Source: Microvelia longipes
Taxonomy: Eukaryota; Arthropoda; Insecta; Hemiptera; Veliidae
NCBI GenBank assembly: GCA_018340805.1
Contig: JACMZG010001908.1
Coordinates: 17,663,595-17,727,594, forward strand
Direction: 5' to 3'
DNA: 64,000 nt
Positions within the stretch are counted from its first letter, which is position 1. Every line of letters starts with the position of its first letter. Below, piece after piece: positions 24,725 through 36,432 of the stretch. Both the position numbers and the translations under genes were made by a program. The notes under the pieces are model-generated. The model ran no database searches and was not told where the DNA came from. It worked only from the letters and a program-made list of their open reading frames with translations.

Positions 24725-25118
24725 ATTTAGGACTTGATCACTATGAATAAATCCATTGGGACTTGATCACTGTAACAGAGAGTTATTGGGACTTGATCAC
24801 TATGACAGAGAGTTATTGGGACTTGATCACTATGACAGAGAATTTGGGACTTGATCACTATGACAGAGAGTTATTGGACTTTATCACTAGACAGAGGTTA
24901 TTGGACTTGAGCACTATAACAGAGATTATTGGGACTGATCACTATGACAGAATTATTGACTTGATCACTATGACAGAGAGTTATGGGACTTTATCACTAG
25001 ACAGAGGGTTATTGGGACTTGATCACTATAACTTGGACTTTATCACTATGACAGAGACTTGAGCACTATAACAGAGAGATATTGGGACTTGATCACTATA
25101 ACAGAGAGTTATTGGGAC
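24725..25118. repeat. 30-bp minisatellite
   Basis: About 13 copies of ttattgggacttgatcacta then tgacagagag, with deletions. The long TESYWDLITM-like ORF is repeat translation. Confidence 0.95.
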
Positions 25119-25520
25119 TTTTATTAAATTTTTATTATTATTATAATAAAATCGTTGAAACTAAATCGCAGTGATCAAGTTATTAATTATCAAAATGTTA
25201 ATTATTCATCAACTGTCTCTCTATGTTGCATGTCTTATCCAATTAATCATTTTAAAATTCCAATGCTTGAAGTATTATATGACATATTGCAACCAAATTA
25301 TTAGTAGAATGGCTGGGTTCTACTTTAATATTTAAATTTTGGAGCATATTTGCTTTAATGAGCTGTTAATTTTCTCTTCTTTAATACTGTTCGATTTTTA
25401 ATTTGTCGGTTAAGTCTAGGTGTATGTCCTGTCGAATTAATAATTTTAAAATTGTTCCCTCGATATATTTTTGTTGTTGCGTTTTTAATGTTCGCTTTCG
25501 GATTATTTTGTATGACTTGA
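25119..25520. other. No recognisable feature
   Basis: AT-rich unique DNA. Confidence 0.4.
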
Positions 25521-25901
25521 TTAGTTTTTCCCCCTTACGCTTTTTTTAATTGATATAAAATGTATTGTAGGATGATTGTGACTGGCGTTGGTCTGGTTAG
25601 AGCCAAGATGGTCCGAGAATAGCTCGGCTGGGTATTGACCCCGTCTGGCCGGGGAGGTACCTCTTACATGTACTTGTTGCATTTTACCCCGGGATCTCAC
25701 CCCTTTAACCCTTTCAAACCCCCTCGTTCGTTTAAAAACTGTTTCTTTTTTAAATGGGACTTTCCGAACTGGTTTTTCAACTGGGGGTTTAAATGTCAAA
25801 GTTATTGCATTTAGAGTAGGATATTTTCGTTTGGAAATTAATTTTAGTCTTCTATTGCGAGCATTATAACTGTTATATATGTCAACCGATAAAAGTGACA
25901 A
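25521..25901 (-). CDS. Unidentified 126-codon ORF, possible retroelement fragment
   Basis: One of the two longest single frames in the window, on the minus strand. It is Lys/Arg- and Pro-rich in the middle (ITLTFKPPVEKPVRKVPFKK, later RTRGFERVKGVRSRGKMQQV and TSPARRGQYPAEL). The 25570-25760 part has clearly higher GC than its flanks. The basic, proline-bearing composition and a TLTF string recall the region before zinc knuckles in non-LTR gag proteins, but I can find no CCHC knuckle in any frame. It could equally be a decayed fragment in the wrong frame. Unassigned. Confidence 0.3.
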   Translation of the reverse strand: MSLLSVDIYNSYNARNRRLKLISKRKYPTLNAITLTFKPPVEKPVRKVPFKKETVFKRTRGFERVKGVRSRGKMQQVHVRGTSPARRGQYPAELFSDHLGSNQTNASHNHPTIHFISIKKSVRGKN

Positions 25902-26119
25902 GTCGATTATAATATAATTTATCGTATTAAATACTTGAAATTAGGACTAAAAATATAGCTAATTTATTAAAGCACTTCATTAAATTTTAGTGCTCTTTTT
26001 TCTATTATAGTATGGATTAGTGATTAGGGAATCACTGATCGTACAATGTTTAATTTCATATAATGATACCGTAGATATATAAGAAAAATATTGTGTTCTT
26101 TATATAAGTCCGAAATAGA

Positions 26120-26215
26120 GATTTCACCTAAATTACCTGTTTTTCGGTGTTTTTAAGGCCTCCTGTTTGTTATCACCGTTGTGATAACAAACAGTGTATT
26201 TTTCTAGATAGTTAA
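26120..26215 (+). repeat. R1 copy with a perfect 14-bp hairpin
   Basis: CGGTGTTTTTAAGGCCTCC matches the R1 core, then CTGTTTGTTATCAC - CGTT - GTGATAACAAACAG (26163-26194) forms a perfect 14-bp stem with a 4-nt loop. Confidence 0.6.
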
Positions 26216-26837
26216 AATTTAGTACGAAATCAATCTTTTTGTTTAAAGTCTAGTTTTGCTATCCGCAAATTACTTTTTATGACATCATTAAGTGGCTATA
26301 ATCACTTAAAAAATGTTAGCGGATAAATATTTCGATCATATGATCATCATACGACATAAGACCAACATGTGTACCAATTTCATGTCATTATCAGCATTAT
26401 TTCAATTTTTTTTTTTTTAATTGTAAAAATCTTTTTTTTGAGGTAGTACGTAGTTGAGCACTTTATTGGACCGTTTTTAGGATGAGAAGCCAATCATTAT
26501 TGTTATAGGAGGTTATTTAGTACTTTTCACCTCCGAGGGCAATAATGAATGTAAAAAAACTCCTAGGACGTAAAAGTAATTCATATATTGCCGCCATTAC
26601 TGTAATGTAGCGTGTTCAAAAAACAATCTGTGTAAAATCTTCATGAGGTTTTTTTTTAAAAACGTTCATTTTGTTTCTGTTTTTGTTCGTAGACTAATTT
26701 TTTTCGTTTTTAAAAGGTGTTCAAATTGACAATTTTTGTGTGTTTATTTGTAAAGCTTTTACATTTTTGAGTAAAAGTGTGAAGCTATGGATGAATTTAA
26801 TGACGACGATAATATGGAGTTAATTGGACGTTTTTTA

Positions 26838-26940
26838 GCGAATTTCCTTTGGGAAAAAATTCGCTAATGGGATAGGCGTCATGGCTGAATTCGAACCTCG
26901 GACCACGACACAAATCCGTTTCAGAGGTCCCTAATGACGA
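26838..26940 (-). repeat. tRNA-related SINE fragment
   Basis: Minus strand carries a B-box-like CCGAGGTTCGAATTC. It lies beside a small hairpin TTAGCGAATTT / AAATTCGCTAA whose gcgaatttcctttgg word recurs in the 27.8-28.7 kb SINE cluster. Confidence 0.45.
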
Positions 26941-26960
26941 AAAAAAAATTTTCGTGAGAC

Positions 26961-27165
<205 letters not shown>

Positions 27166-27369
27166 TGTATTTCTAGACACTTTCTTGTAAACACTCTATC
27201 TTTTGAACGGATTAATATTTTTTAACCAAACTTGGTACAAAAATCAACCTTCGGGAGGACACGAACCCTATTGAAAACCAGGTTTTTTGTGACGTCATTA
27301 ACCCGTTTGCTGAGTCAGCGAAAATTTCAAAAAAATCAGCAAATTCAGGGTTAATCTTTTTTGCCGCGA

Positions 27370-27745
27370 AAAAGGTCAATATGTATGTTTTTTGAGATGC
27401 TGAATCGAATGAAACCGGTCCGAAGTTGATACGACCACTCTAAGTGACCTAAAAATCGAAAAAAACCATTGTAAATTACCGAAAACCAAAATTTAGGTCG
27501 ATAACAAATAAATTTCGAGTAGGGTGTCGTTTTCTATGTAATTTTGGGCGCTGAATCGAATGAAACCGATCCGAAGTCGATACGACCACTTAAAGTTACA
27601 AAAAAGTCGAAAAAACCACAAAAATTATAGAAAACCAACATTACGGTCGTTGAAAATTGAATTTGGAGTAGGGTGTCGTTTTCAATGTTTTTTGGGCCTC
27701 TGAGTTGAATGGCAGTGGTCCGGAGTCAATACGACCACTCAAACT
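27370..27745. repeat. About 150-bp tandem repeat, 2.5 copies
   Basis: The block gctgaatcgaatgaaacc, then gaagtcgatacgaccact, recurs at about 27394, 27549 and (diverged) 27696. The spacer contains gagtagggtgtcgttttc. The third copy runs into the SINE cluster. Confidence 0.85.
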
Positions 27746-28690
27746 CAGGGTACCTGGGTTCACATCCTGGAAGGGTCGATAATTTTTTATCGTTTTTTTT
27801 TTACTTAATATAAGTTTACAACTAGAAAATAATTCTGGCGCGGTGGTCCGCATGTCGGGCGAATTTCCTTTGGATGTGAGCTCTCAAACCCAGAGTACCT
27901 GGGTTCAAATTCTAGTAGGGACAATAATGTTTTATCGTTTTTGTACCTAATATAAGTTTACAACTAAAAATAATTCTGGCGCGGTGGTCCGCATGTCGGG
28001 CGAATTTCCTTTGGATGCGTGTTTCGGTGCTTTTTACAATTATATAAGTTAAAACTAGTAAATAAATAATTCCGGTGCGGTGGTCCGCTGTCGGGCGAAT
28101 TTCATTTAGAATGCGTGTTTCCGTGCTAAACAACCCATTTCTTGCTTATTGCAAGAACCATGCCCATTGCGTGGTTCCGGTTCATGCTTTAGAACCTAAA
28201 GCAGTTACTCAATTGTCAAGCACTGCTCGTAACTTATTTTGTCTGTATTTCAAAGGAAATGCGTTAACCTTAAAGATTACTGACTAAGCTTAAATAAATA
28301 AGTAACTAAGCTTTAAACTAGTGCAAAAATAGTGCGTACTTCTAATTTTAGAGGCATAGTTTTGTACAACCAACTGATAATTATGCGCATTTCCTTTGGA
28401 AAATACAGACAAAATAAGTTACGAGCAGTGCTTGACAATTGAGTAACTGCTTAGGTTCTAAAGCATGAACCGGAACCACGCAAGGGCATGGTCTTGCATA
28501 AGCAAGAAATGGGTTGTTTAGCACGGAAACACGCATTCTAAATGAAATTCGCCCGACAGCGGACCACCGCGACGGAATTATTTATTTAGTAGTTTTAAAC
28601 TATATAATGTAAAAAGCACCGAACACGCATCCAAAGGAAATTCGCCCGACATGCGGACCACCGCGCCAGAATTTTTTTCAATTAAGTATA
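27720..28690. repeat. tRNA-derived SINE cluster forming an inverted repeat
   Basis: Unit: A-box-like TGGCGCGGTGGTCCGC, then gtcgggcgaatttcctttgg, then B-box-like CTGGGTTCAAATTCTAG foldable as a T arm. Plus-strand copies start at about 27836, 27977 and 28074; minus-strand copies end at about 28575 and 28675. The last plus and first minus copies are parts of a palindrome (about 28060-28590) whose arms also share tgcttgacaattgagtaact. It is the best-supported tRNA-derived SINE here; a further minus-strand relic is at 37571-37615. Confidence 0.75.
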
Positions 28691-28734
28691 TAGCGCAGTT
28701 TATTTAATAAGTGCTACCTCGAAAAAATAGTGTA

Positions 28735-28850
28735 TGCCATCCGGCTGAGAATGTCTTTATGTCTTGGCAATTTTTCCCGACTCGCTTCGCTCGTCGGTAA
28801 ATCCAATTGCCGTGACATAAAGACACACTTCTCAGCCTTATGGCATAATA
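28735..28850. repeat. Hairpin around a CGCTTCGCTCGTC loop
   Basis: Arms ccggctgagaatgtctttat and ataaagacacacttctcagc, plus ggcaattttt / aaatccaattgcc, enclose gactcgcttcgctcgtcgg. This loop motif is the dispersed one seen at 8460, 37318 and 49051. Confidence 0.75.
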
Positions 28851-29396
28851 ACTATTTTTAACTTAATTGATTATTGTCTAAAGTGACTTGGCAGATTTGA
28901 TAGGAGGGATGACTTAGCAGATTTGATAGGAGGGATCACCTACTTGTGATACTCCTTGGCGTGGTTTAAAAATCGAAAAATATTTTAATTGTGTTGAAAT
29001 TTGGTGCAAGTGTATAAATATGCTCAATTTCTGCTATTAAAACATGAACGTAGATCCTGAGCAAGAACTAGATTGACGCACATTAAAGCAAGCATTCCAA
29101 AAGAAATTCGCTCGGCTCCAGAATTTTTGATAATAATTATTGGATTCATTCATTTATCACTATGCGAATGCATGTTCGTAGATTTTTGTCACTGGAATAT
29201 TTCTTACGGATTTATTTGACTTTCATTGTATGCTTCTACTGTTCGTATGAAACTCTAACCTATTAATTGCTACCTACTTATTGCGTACTCTAGACACATG
29301 CAGTTCTCTCTAATTAAATTTCTCCTCATTTATCTATATATATTTATCGCCATTGGCGATGTTAGGTAAAAATCTTAGGGGCTTCAGCCAATATCT
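28851..29396. other. No gene; a short 2-copy repeat
   Basis: A 25-27 bp word (gcagatttgataggagggat) is repeated at 28891 and 28917. Otherwise unique DNA. Confidence 0.5.
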
Positions 29397-29553
<157 letters not shown>

Positions 29554-30899
29554 AGTTCGTGTCAAAACTGCTTAAGCCCCCTTGTCTCATTATCTTTGAA
29601 TGGCAATGAGATAAAATTCAGTAAAATTTGTCAGCTCAAGATCTTTTAGTTGCTATTAAAATGATATTTTTTAATGTCCTAAATAAAAAGATACCAGAGG
29701 GTGAAAATAGCCTCGAGATGCTTCCTGTAAAGGATGGATCACAAGAGATCGCTAGACTTGACGGGGACACTGCCCCAGATTTGTTTGTTTAGTTCTGTGA
29801 GAGCGAGCTAGCTAGTTGCTTACTATCATCTTCTCTGGTCTTAAGTGATGGTCATATTTTGAGTCCGAATTGGTTTGGACGAGAGTTGTGAATTTAGTAT
29901 TGCTAGGTAAAGCTTCTAGGTGCTCCATACGCGATATTTATAAAATAAGGAAGTGTTGTTCTGTATTTTGCAGATTGTGATTTAATATCCTAATTTAGTA
30001 AATTTAACCTTCTTCCTTTAAATTGGAATCTATGAAATTTGATAAAAATGCCTCCCTTGGAGACGGGGAAGTTGGAAGCAAGCGGTGAGGCGGACGTTAC
30101 CCCCGTCTAGGTTATATTTACCTACAATATTGTATGCCAGTAGCTTCTCAAGATTTCCTTCTCCTTAACATCTTCTTTGTCGTCTTTTGCTTTCCTATCT
30201 CTAATAGCGAGAGAGGAAAGCTTTGTAATTGCGATACCCACTATTATTATCAGGTATCCAAGTATTACTCTCCACAGATTAAAAAATAAAAATAATTGGT
30301 GTCCGTTCCGTATCTATGTTTGCACACTTTACTGTCCACCTATTAAATTGCTTATTTTTATGTAACTATTTTATTGGTCGATATAATCTCAAACTGGTAT
30401 TAAATTCTAATTTTTGACTAAGAAGAAAACTAATTTTGAAACATCGCATTTGCTTGACGTATCTTAGTGACTAGTGGCTTCAAATTTACGTGTCTTATTC
30501 TTAAATACTTTTCCAGAATGGAAATGTGTCGGTCATTCATATGAATTCGAAACAAAATATTTGTCACATGGAATTTGGTTTTGTTTATTCGGGAGAAAGT
30601 CGAAGTCTTTGGGCGGTCCGACTGCAGTTATAAAGAAGTCCCCCAAAAACAAGTTAATGAAGGAATGCCAGTCTGTAAGTGTTGTTTTTATGTGAATTCC
30701 TCTCATCCTGACCCCAAATCTTGCCTCTATCTATATCTTAACCTGCTTCTTTTAAATTACTATCTGGTCAACAGTGTTGTTTACTAAAACAGAAAAAAAG
30801 TAAAGACCATTGACCTTATAACTTTGATTAAATTGCGTTCATTTAATTCATCCCATCATTTTTGTTTCGTTTGTTAGCAAATTTTAACTTAAACCCTAT
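29554..30899. other. No recognisable gene
   Basis: Balanced patches at about 29690-29820 and 30055-30110, but no domain-bearing frame. ORFs at 30177-30787 lack splice or protein-family support. Confidence 0.4.
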
Positions 30900-31085
30900 A
30901 GGTATATGTTAGTTTCAACTCTCTAGCATTAATATAGTAGAGGCTACGATAATGACAAACAACTTTGTGAAAACCAATCAAGAAATCTTAAAAACACCCG
31001 AAACGGATAACTTTGGTAAAACCCCGGTTACGAATTATTTGCATACACAATTCTTTTTATCTATACGGTATAAATGAGGAAAAGT
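30900..31085 (-). repeat. Dispersed repeat R1 copy (minus)
   Basis: Shares tttcaactctctagcat, tcttaaaaacac, gaaacggataac and tataaatgaggaaaagtg with the copies at 49590 and 62780. Confidence 0.65.
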
Positions 31086-31188
31086 GAAATGATTTTAACT
31101 TACAATAATCGTAAATACTGTGGGATTTTCTTGTTGATTGAATGCAGACAATTAATATTTCCTATTTTCTTTGTTTTCATTATCACAG

Positions 31189-31212
31189 GAAAAAGAACTG
31201 ATAATATTTAGG
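31189..31212 (+). other. Candidate exon start, low confidence
   Basis: A strong pyrimidine-rich acceptor (tttctttgttttcattatcacag, 31166-31188) is followed by a frame-0 open segment EKELIIFR, ending at a donor-like AGG|gtaaat. The other two phases contain stops. A LINE inserted 3 bp further on, so the original downstream sequence resumes at 31595. Acceptor strength is the only good evidence. Confidence 0.2.
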
Positions 31213-31214
31213 GT

Positions 31215-31594
31215 AAATCCACTCTTTTTTTTTTTAAACAAGTCTTTATTGGCAAAAGTAATACAATATTTATTTTGTGTATATCGGAGCCATATTATAT
31301 TTATTGATTAGGGTAATTTGTGCCTCTTTATTTTATTTATTTATTTGCTATTTTTGTGGTATAAATTTTGATTATTTTTTGGGGTGTGAGGGGGTTTGTT
31401 TGGGTCAAGGATAATTTTATATTTTTTGGTTTTTCAAAAGGTATTTTTGGTGGTGTTTTGAATAGGATTATATTGTATAGGTAGTTTGCAGGAGTTTCAA
31501 AAAGGTTGCCTATGCAGTCTGTGGACTGACTTTTAATGATTCAACCTGGCATTCGCCTGTAAAATTGAGGGAAACCACAGAAAATCCACTCTTT
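31215..31594 (-). mobile_element. 5'-truncated non-LTR retrotransposon 3' end with TSD
   Basis: A 13-bp TSD AAATCCACTCTTT lies at 31215-31227 and 31582-31594. The insert starts with an 11-15 T run. On the minus strand this is a 3' poly(A) preceded 10-15 nt upstream by the polyadenylation signal AATAAA. The 5' end of the insert carries TTTTACAGGCGAATGCCAGG, reminiscent of insect Jockey/CR1-like 3'UTRs. There is no ORF. Confidence 0.85.
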
Positions 31595-32363
31595 AAATAT
31601 GATTTTATAGGCAACAACTAAAATCAATTTGTAATTATTGTTGGCACTTTCTAATAATAACCTCTTCTACATATTTATTTGGCTTACGATTTGAGCAATA
31701 ATTAACGAAATAAAACAACTCTTTGTACTTTGCGTCTACTTTTTGCTTCTTCTGAATGGTGGCTTATTCAGGGGGTGTATAAGTTTAGCGAATTTTCATC
31801 AGAAAAATACGCTTATGAGGTTGTTCGTATTTAACTACTTTTGCATGCAACCACGTTTTTTCTTCGAGAGAGATAGAGGAGCGATATTATGAATTGTTTT
31901 ATGAGTGGGTGGGAAGTGGGTGAGGGGGGGGGGGTGTACAGATAGCTATGCTGTTTTATTTCTAGATACTCTGGGTCTTCGTCTTAATTTCTTCATTTAC
32001 CTTGGGGCCATCTCGCGGGGAGCTACCAAAGTAATAAAAAAATGTAATAGTTAAAATGAGCTTTACGACGTTAATTTCAAGATCTGTTTAGACTCTTTCG
32101 CCGAGGAGTAACTTTCACGAAAATATATTTATCTCCTATTTTAAGCTAGATAATATGCCCATCTATGGTTGTTTTAGAAAGTATTGATTTGCTCGATATC
32201 TGCCAATAAAGTTCAAATACTTAAGATGTCAGATAACTGTGTGAGGCTACAGTTCGATTCTCTTCTCATTCCGCGTCGCCTACTTTAGGGGCATTGGCGA
32301 TTAGTCGTAATTGAAATAAACGTTCTGGGAAAACCGTCGCAGTAAAGCCGGAATTATTGTTGG
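31595..32363. other. No recognisable gene
   Basis: A G-run near 31925-31935 and a gcgaattttcatcag word near 31788. Nothing further. Confidence 0.4.
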
Positions 32364-34116
32364 GTCAATCCATATCAAGTGTCCCAGACTTGGGTGCTCT
32401 AAAAAAATAGATTTTGATAATTATTTTGCTATTGATACCCATATCTATGGTGAGTAAAAAATGACCAATATAAATTTTTTATGGTCACCCGTTCTTTTTT
32501 TATGGTCACTTTTATGGTCCTCCGACCCTAAAATGTAGTGATTTTTGACCTTCAGATAAGCAGCCGATACTCGGTTCTCGCTTGTACTACAGCAAAAATA
32601 TGAACGGATCTGTTTAAAGCAAGCTTTGATCAACATTTGGCCCTTTGACACTTTTACTCTATGACCGCTCCTTGGGGGGGCAATGGGGGCTCCAAATTTT
32701 AGGGTTTCTTAAAAATATATGAAAATTTTAACATTTTTTTATAATATGAAGAAATCTGAATTAATAGCTCCCAATTTTTTTAGGAGTTACTTACTATAAG
32801 ACAAGCAATCAACAAAATTTTCAAAGCATTAATATAATTCGTTTATGAGCTATGATTTTTTTGAAAATCCATATTTTTTAATTTTTGGTCATTTTTTGAC
32901 CTTAAATATCTCCTTGGACATGTATACTTTTAATAAAAATTATATGACAAAGACCCCTTACCAGTGCCAACATCAATCACCAAAAACCTTCTTGTGTATT
33001 TGCCCACAAGCAAAGTTATAGCTTAATCATGTATGTGTAATTTTCAAAATATCCAAAAAAAAAATTTTTTTTTTCAATATTTGAAAAATCACACATACAT
33101 GATTAAGCTATAACTTTGCTTGTGGGGAAATACAAAAGAATGTTTTTAGTGGTTAATGTTGACACTAGTAAGGGGTCTTTGTGATGTAATTTTTATTAAA
33201 AAGTATACATGTCCAAGAGATTAATTTAAGGTCAAAAATGGACCAAAAATTAAAAAATATGGATTTTCAAAATAATCATAGCTCATAAACGAATTATATT
33301 AATGCTTTGAAAATTTGTTGATTGCTGTCTTATAGTAAGTAACTCCTAAAAAATTTGGGAGTACTTAATTTATGTTGCTTCACATTATAAAAAATATATA
33401 TATTTTATTAATATTTGGAAAATCACACATAACATGATTTAGCTATAACTTTGCTTGTGGGCAAATACACAAGAATGTTTTGGTGGTTTATGTTGACACT
33501 GGTAAGGGGTCTTTGTGATATGATTTTTATTAAAAAGTATACATGTCCAAGGGAGATATTAAAGGTCAAAAATGACCAAAAATTAAAAAATATGGATTTT
33601 CAAAAAATCATAACTCATAAACGAATTATATTAATGCTTTGAAAATTTTGTTGATTGCTTGTCTTATAGTAAGTAACTCCTAAAAAAATTGGGAGCTATT
33701 AATTCAGATTTCTTCATATTATAAAAAAATGTTAAAATTTTCATATATTTTTAAGAAACCCTAAAATTGGAGCCCCCATTGCCCCCCCCAAGGAGCGGTC
33801 ATAGAGTTAAAAGTGTCAAAGGGCCAAATGTTGATCAAAGCTTGCTTTAAACAGATCCGTTCATATTTTTGCTGTGTACAAGCGAGAACCGAGTTATCGG
33901 GCTGCTTATCTGAAGGTCAAAATCACTACATTTTAGGGTCGGAGGGACCTAAAAGTGACCATAAAAAAAGAACGGGTGACCAATAAAAAATTTATATTTG
34001 GTCATTTTTTACTCAGCCATAGATATGGGGTATCAATAGCAAAATAATTATCAAAATCTATTTTTTTTAGAGCACCTTTTTTTATTTTTTTTGGGACACT
34101 TGATATGGATTGACCC
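32364..34116. mobile_element. 1.75-kb foldback element
   Basis: Terminal inverted repeats GGGTCAATCCATATCAAGTG at both outer ends, and arms of about 700 bp that are nearly identical over their length. They meet near 33060 in an A-run/T-run. Examples are aaacagatccgttcatattt and its complement, and the ggggggcaatgggggctcc / ggagcccccattgcccccc pair. The right arm is longer because about 350 bp (about 33065-33410) is tandemly duplicated at 33412-33760. No long ORF. A GGGTCA terminus is seen in several MITE/foldback families; I infer a non-autonomous DNA element. No clear TSD was seen. Confidence 0.85.
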
Positions 34117-34312
34117 TGATTTATTTTAAGTTTTAATTTTTGTTAGTTGTATATATTATCATATATTTTAATAAGTTATCAAAAATACCAATGGACAGAA
34201 AGAATTGTAAAAGATATGTTTGTTTCTTTTTGGAGACTGCCCATGATAGTTTCCAGACTATTATCAATCTCCACCAGTTCTCTTCCAAAAACCCGGCCAT
34301 CACAATTCTCTA

Positions 34313-34650
34313 TTATGCTTTCTCTTCCGCCAGTAGGTATCCACGTGCAAGTCTGGTATGACCAATTGCTGCTCTCGTTAGGATCACTTGTTGCTTTTTG
34401 TTTAGGGACAGTGGTAAAATTCCAGGATTAAGATAGGGTCGAAGGAAGAGGCATTGGGTTTCATGCATAAGCCACTGCTGTTTCCAAACTTGACGAATGC
34501 TTCTTTTGATATCTTGTTTGAGGTCTTCTAGGTAGAGTGACTTCATTTCTAAGTTGGTGTCTCGCCAGCTGCTGCCTGACCAGCCAAACGATCGGCTGCT
34601 TCATTCCCAGGAAGACCTAAATGTCCTGGTACCTACATTATTTTTTATGT
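34313..34650 (-). pseudogene. LINE ORF2 3' fragment: RNase H end and C-terminal domain
   Basis: Upstream on the minus strand (about 34645-34565) one frame reads VPGHLGLPGNEAADRLAGQA, the last RNase H motif of LINE polyproteins (W-VP-H-G--GNE-AD-LA). A second frame (34546-34313) reads DLKQDIKRSIRQVWKQQWL, then VILTRAAIGHTRLARGYLLA. That is the segment that follows RNase H in I/Jockey/R1-like elements (LxIGHTxLTHxYLL). A frameshift and stops separate the two parts and the downstream zinc-knuckle region is lost. This is a decayed, non-functional copy. Confidence 0.8.
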
Positions 34651-35189
34651 AGCAGCCTGTATCTCTCAGGAACCGGGCGTGTTTTTGTATTTGGTATATT
34701 AATTAAACATATCTTAAAGATGTTAATCTCAGACTGCTGTGGATTGTGGATTACGTTTGCATGAATGATGAAGTTCGAGCAGCGAATTAAAAGAGCCACC
34801 TTTAGCCCTCAATAGGAGAATCTAGAGTAATGGGAGTCAGTCAATAACCTGCAGTATACTTACTGGTCATTCTTCTATACATCAATAAGACTGTCTAAAA
34901 TGTTGCTAAACTCATCCTGAGTTTAGCATAAGCATATAAAGTTTCCAATAATAAAGCGCAAAGCTTTCTGTAAGTAAACTTTTTCTGCCGAAAAGGATCC
35001 GGAAAACACCCTTTTATTTTTTGCGGTTTAAACTTAAATTGTTATGTGCTGATTCTACCCCCGATCTGTATATTTGATTCATATCCCGTTTATTAAAGAA
35101 GTAGATAATTTCAAACATCTTTAATATAGTTCTATAAAAATGTTTATTTTATTGTTTTATTGCAATAATACATTTTTGGTTTGTTTCAG
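34651..35189. other. No recognisable gene
   Basis: Possibly further decayed LINE sequence up to about 34700, then unique AT-rich DNA. Confidence 0.35.
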
Positions 35190-35213
35190 GTATGTTTTGT
35201 TATATCTTAAATC
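35190..35213 (+). CDS. Candidate 24-bp microexon
   Basis: Acceptor ttttggtttgtttcag (ending 35189) and donor AAATC|gtaagt (35214) bound exactly 24 nt, which keeps phase. With one leading base it reads YVLLYLK and is compatible with the outgoing phase of the exon at 1568-1649. Two of three frames are open, so the coding evidence is weak. The good splice sites are the main support. Confidence 0.25.
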
Positions 35214-36432
35214 GTAAGTACCTTAAAATCAATGAGTTTTCTAAAATAAATAAAATCTTGTTTTTGTATGAAAATAAATTATAAAAAACTGACAACAGTT
35301 TTAAATTCGGCGTTGACATAGCCTTTAAGAAATGCTCTAATGTTAAAGACCAAATGATTAAAATGTTTTACATTGGCCTCTACGCACGAACCCCATGTCT
35401 GGAGTGTTTTAATTTAAGGTTAATTAAAGCTTATAAAATGGGGTACGGGGTAACTTAGTTATATGGACAGATTTTAGTGTTTTTTCGCCTGTGTGCTTTC
35501 TTTGTTGAGAAGATGTGGTTACTAGGCTTCATTAGATGAAATCTGTTCTATTAATCTTTTAATCATATTGTATAGTCTTAGACAATACACCCCAAGTGGC
35601 AGCTGTCTACCAGACAAAGTCTGTCCAAGTAGAAAGCATTTACTCGTTGTCGGGTTTATAGTTTTAGTTATGAGGTTTTTGGTCTTGGAAGAGGGGTTAA
35701 CATTTTTATTTTTGGGCTACGTCAGATAGTAAGGAAGTTCTTAAGGAAGGCAGATGTGCCAGGCAGGTGTCCGTCACCTGGCGCGTGCTCGCTTTCTTAA
35801 GGATTTATATCCCGCTTCTTCCCCTCGTCTTGTTCCCAATTGCCTCCTTTTATATAAGTTGTTAATATCTATTAACATCTGCATGGCACGAGGCCTGCTT
35901 GTCATCTCGATGCTTCTAAAATTTCCAGCTTTTAACTGTAGAATTTGGCTTTCACTAGGTATTGGCACCTGTAGTGTTGTTAAGCAGAAACGCATAATTT
36001 ATCTTTCATACCCAATTTTTGATTTAATCGATTTTAATTTTTTTTCTGACATAAAATAAATAATATAAATATAGAAAGAGCATATAACCGTAAGCAAATT
36101 AGAAATCCATTGATAATATGGTGGTATAAGTAAAGGTACCATCTTAACAACGAAACATTTTCATTAAAAGAAAATTCATAAAACACAATGTTAATAAACC
36201 AGCTAAGTTTTAATAGAATCGGTCTTAGATGGCAAAAAAGTTACGGATTACGAAAATCTTCATTTAGTTGACAAAATCTACGTTAATTTTTATTACAAAT
36301 AATAACGTTAAAATCTAATTTGAAATGCTTAAAAGAATTATAATGTACTAATATTTATATTAGTATTTAATGAATAATCAAGCATTATTGAGAACTATAA
36401 CTTAATAATCTTGCAACTGGAAGTATTGCCAA
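35214..36432. other. No recognisable gene
   Basis: ORFs on both strands at 35754-36059 overlap a moderately balanced patch (35740-35960). No family match. Confidence 0.4.
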
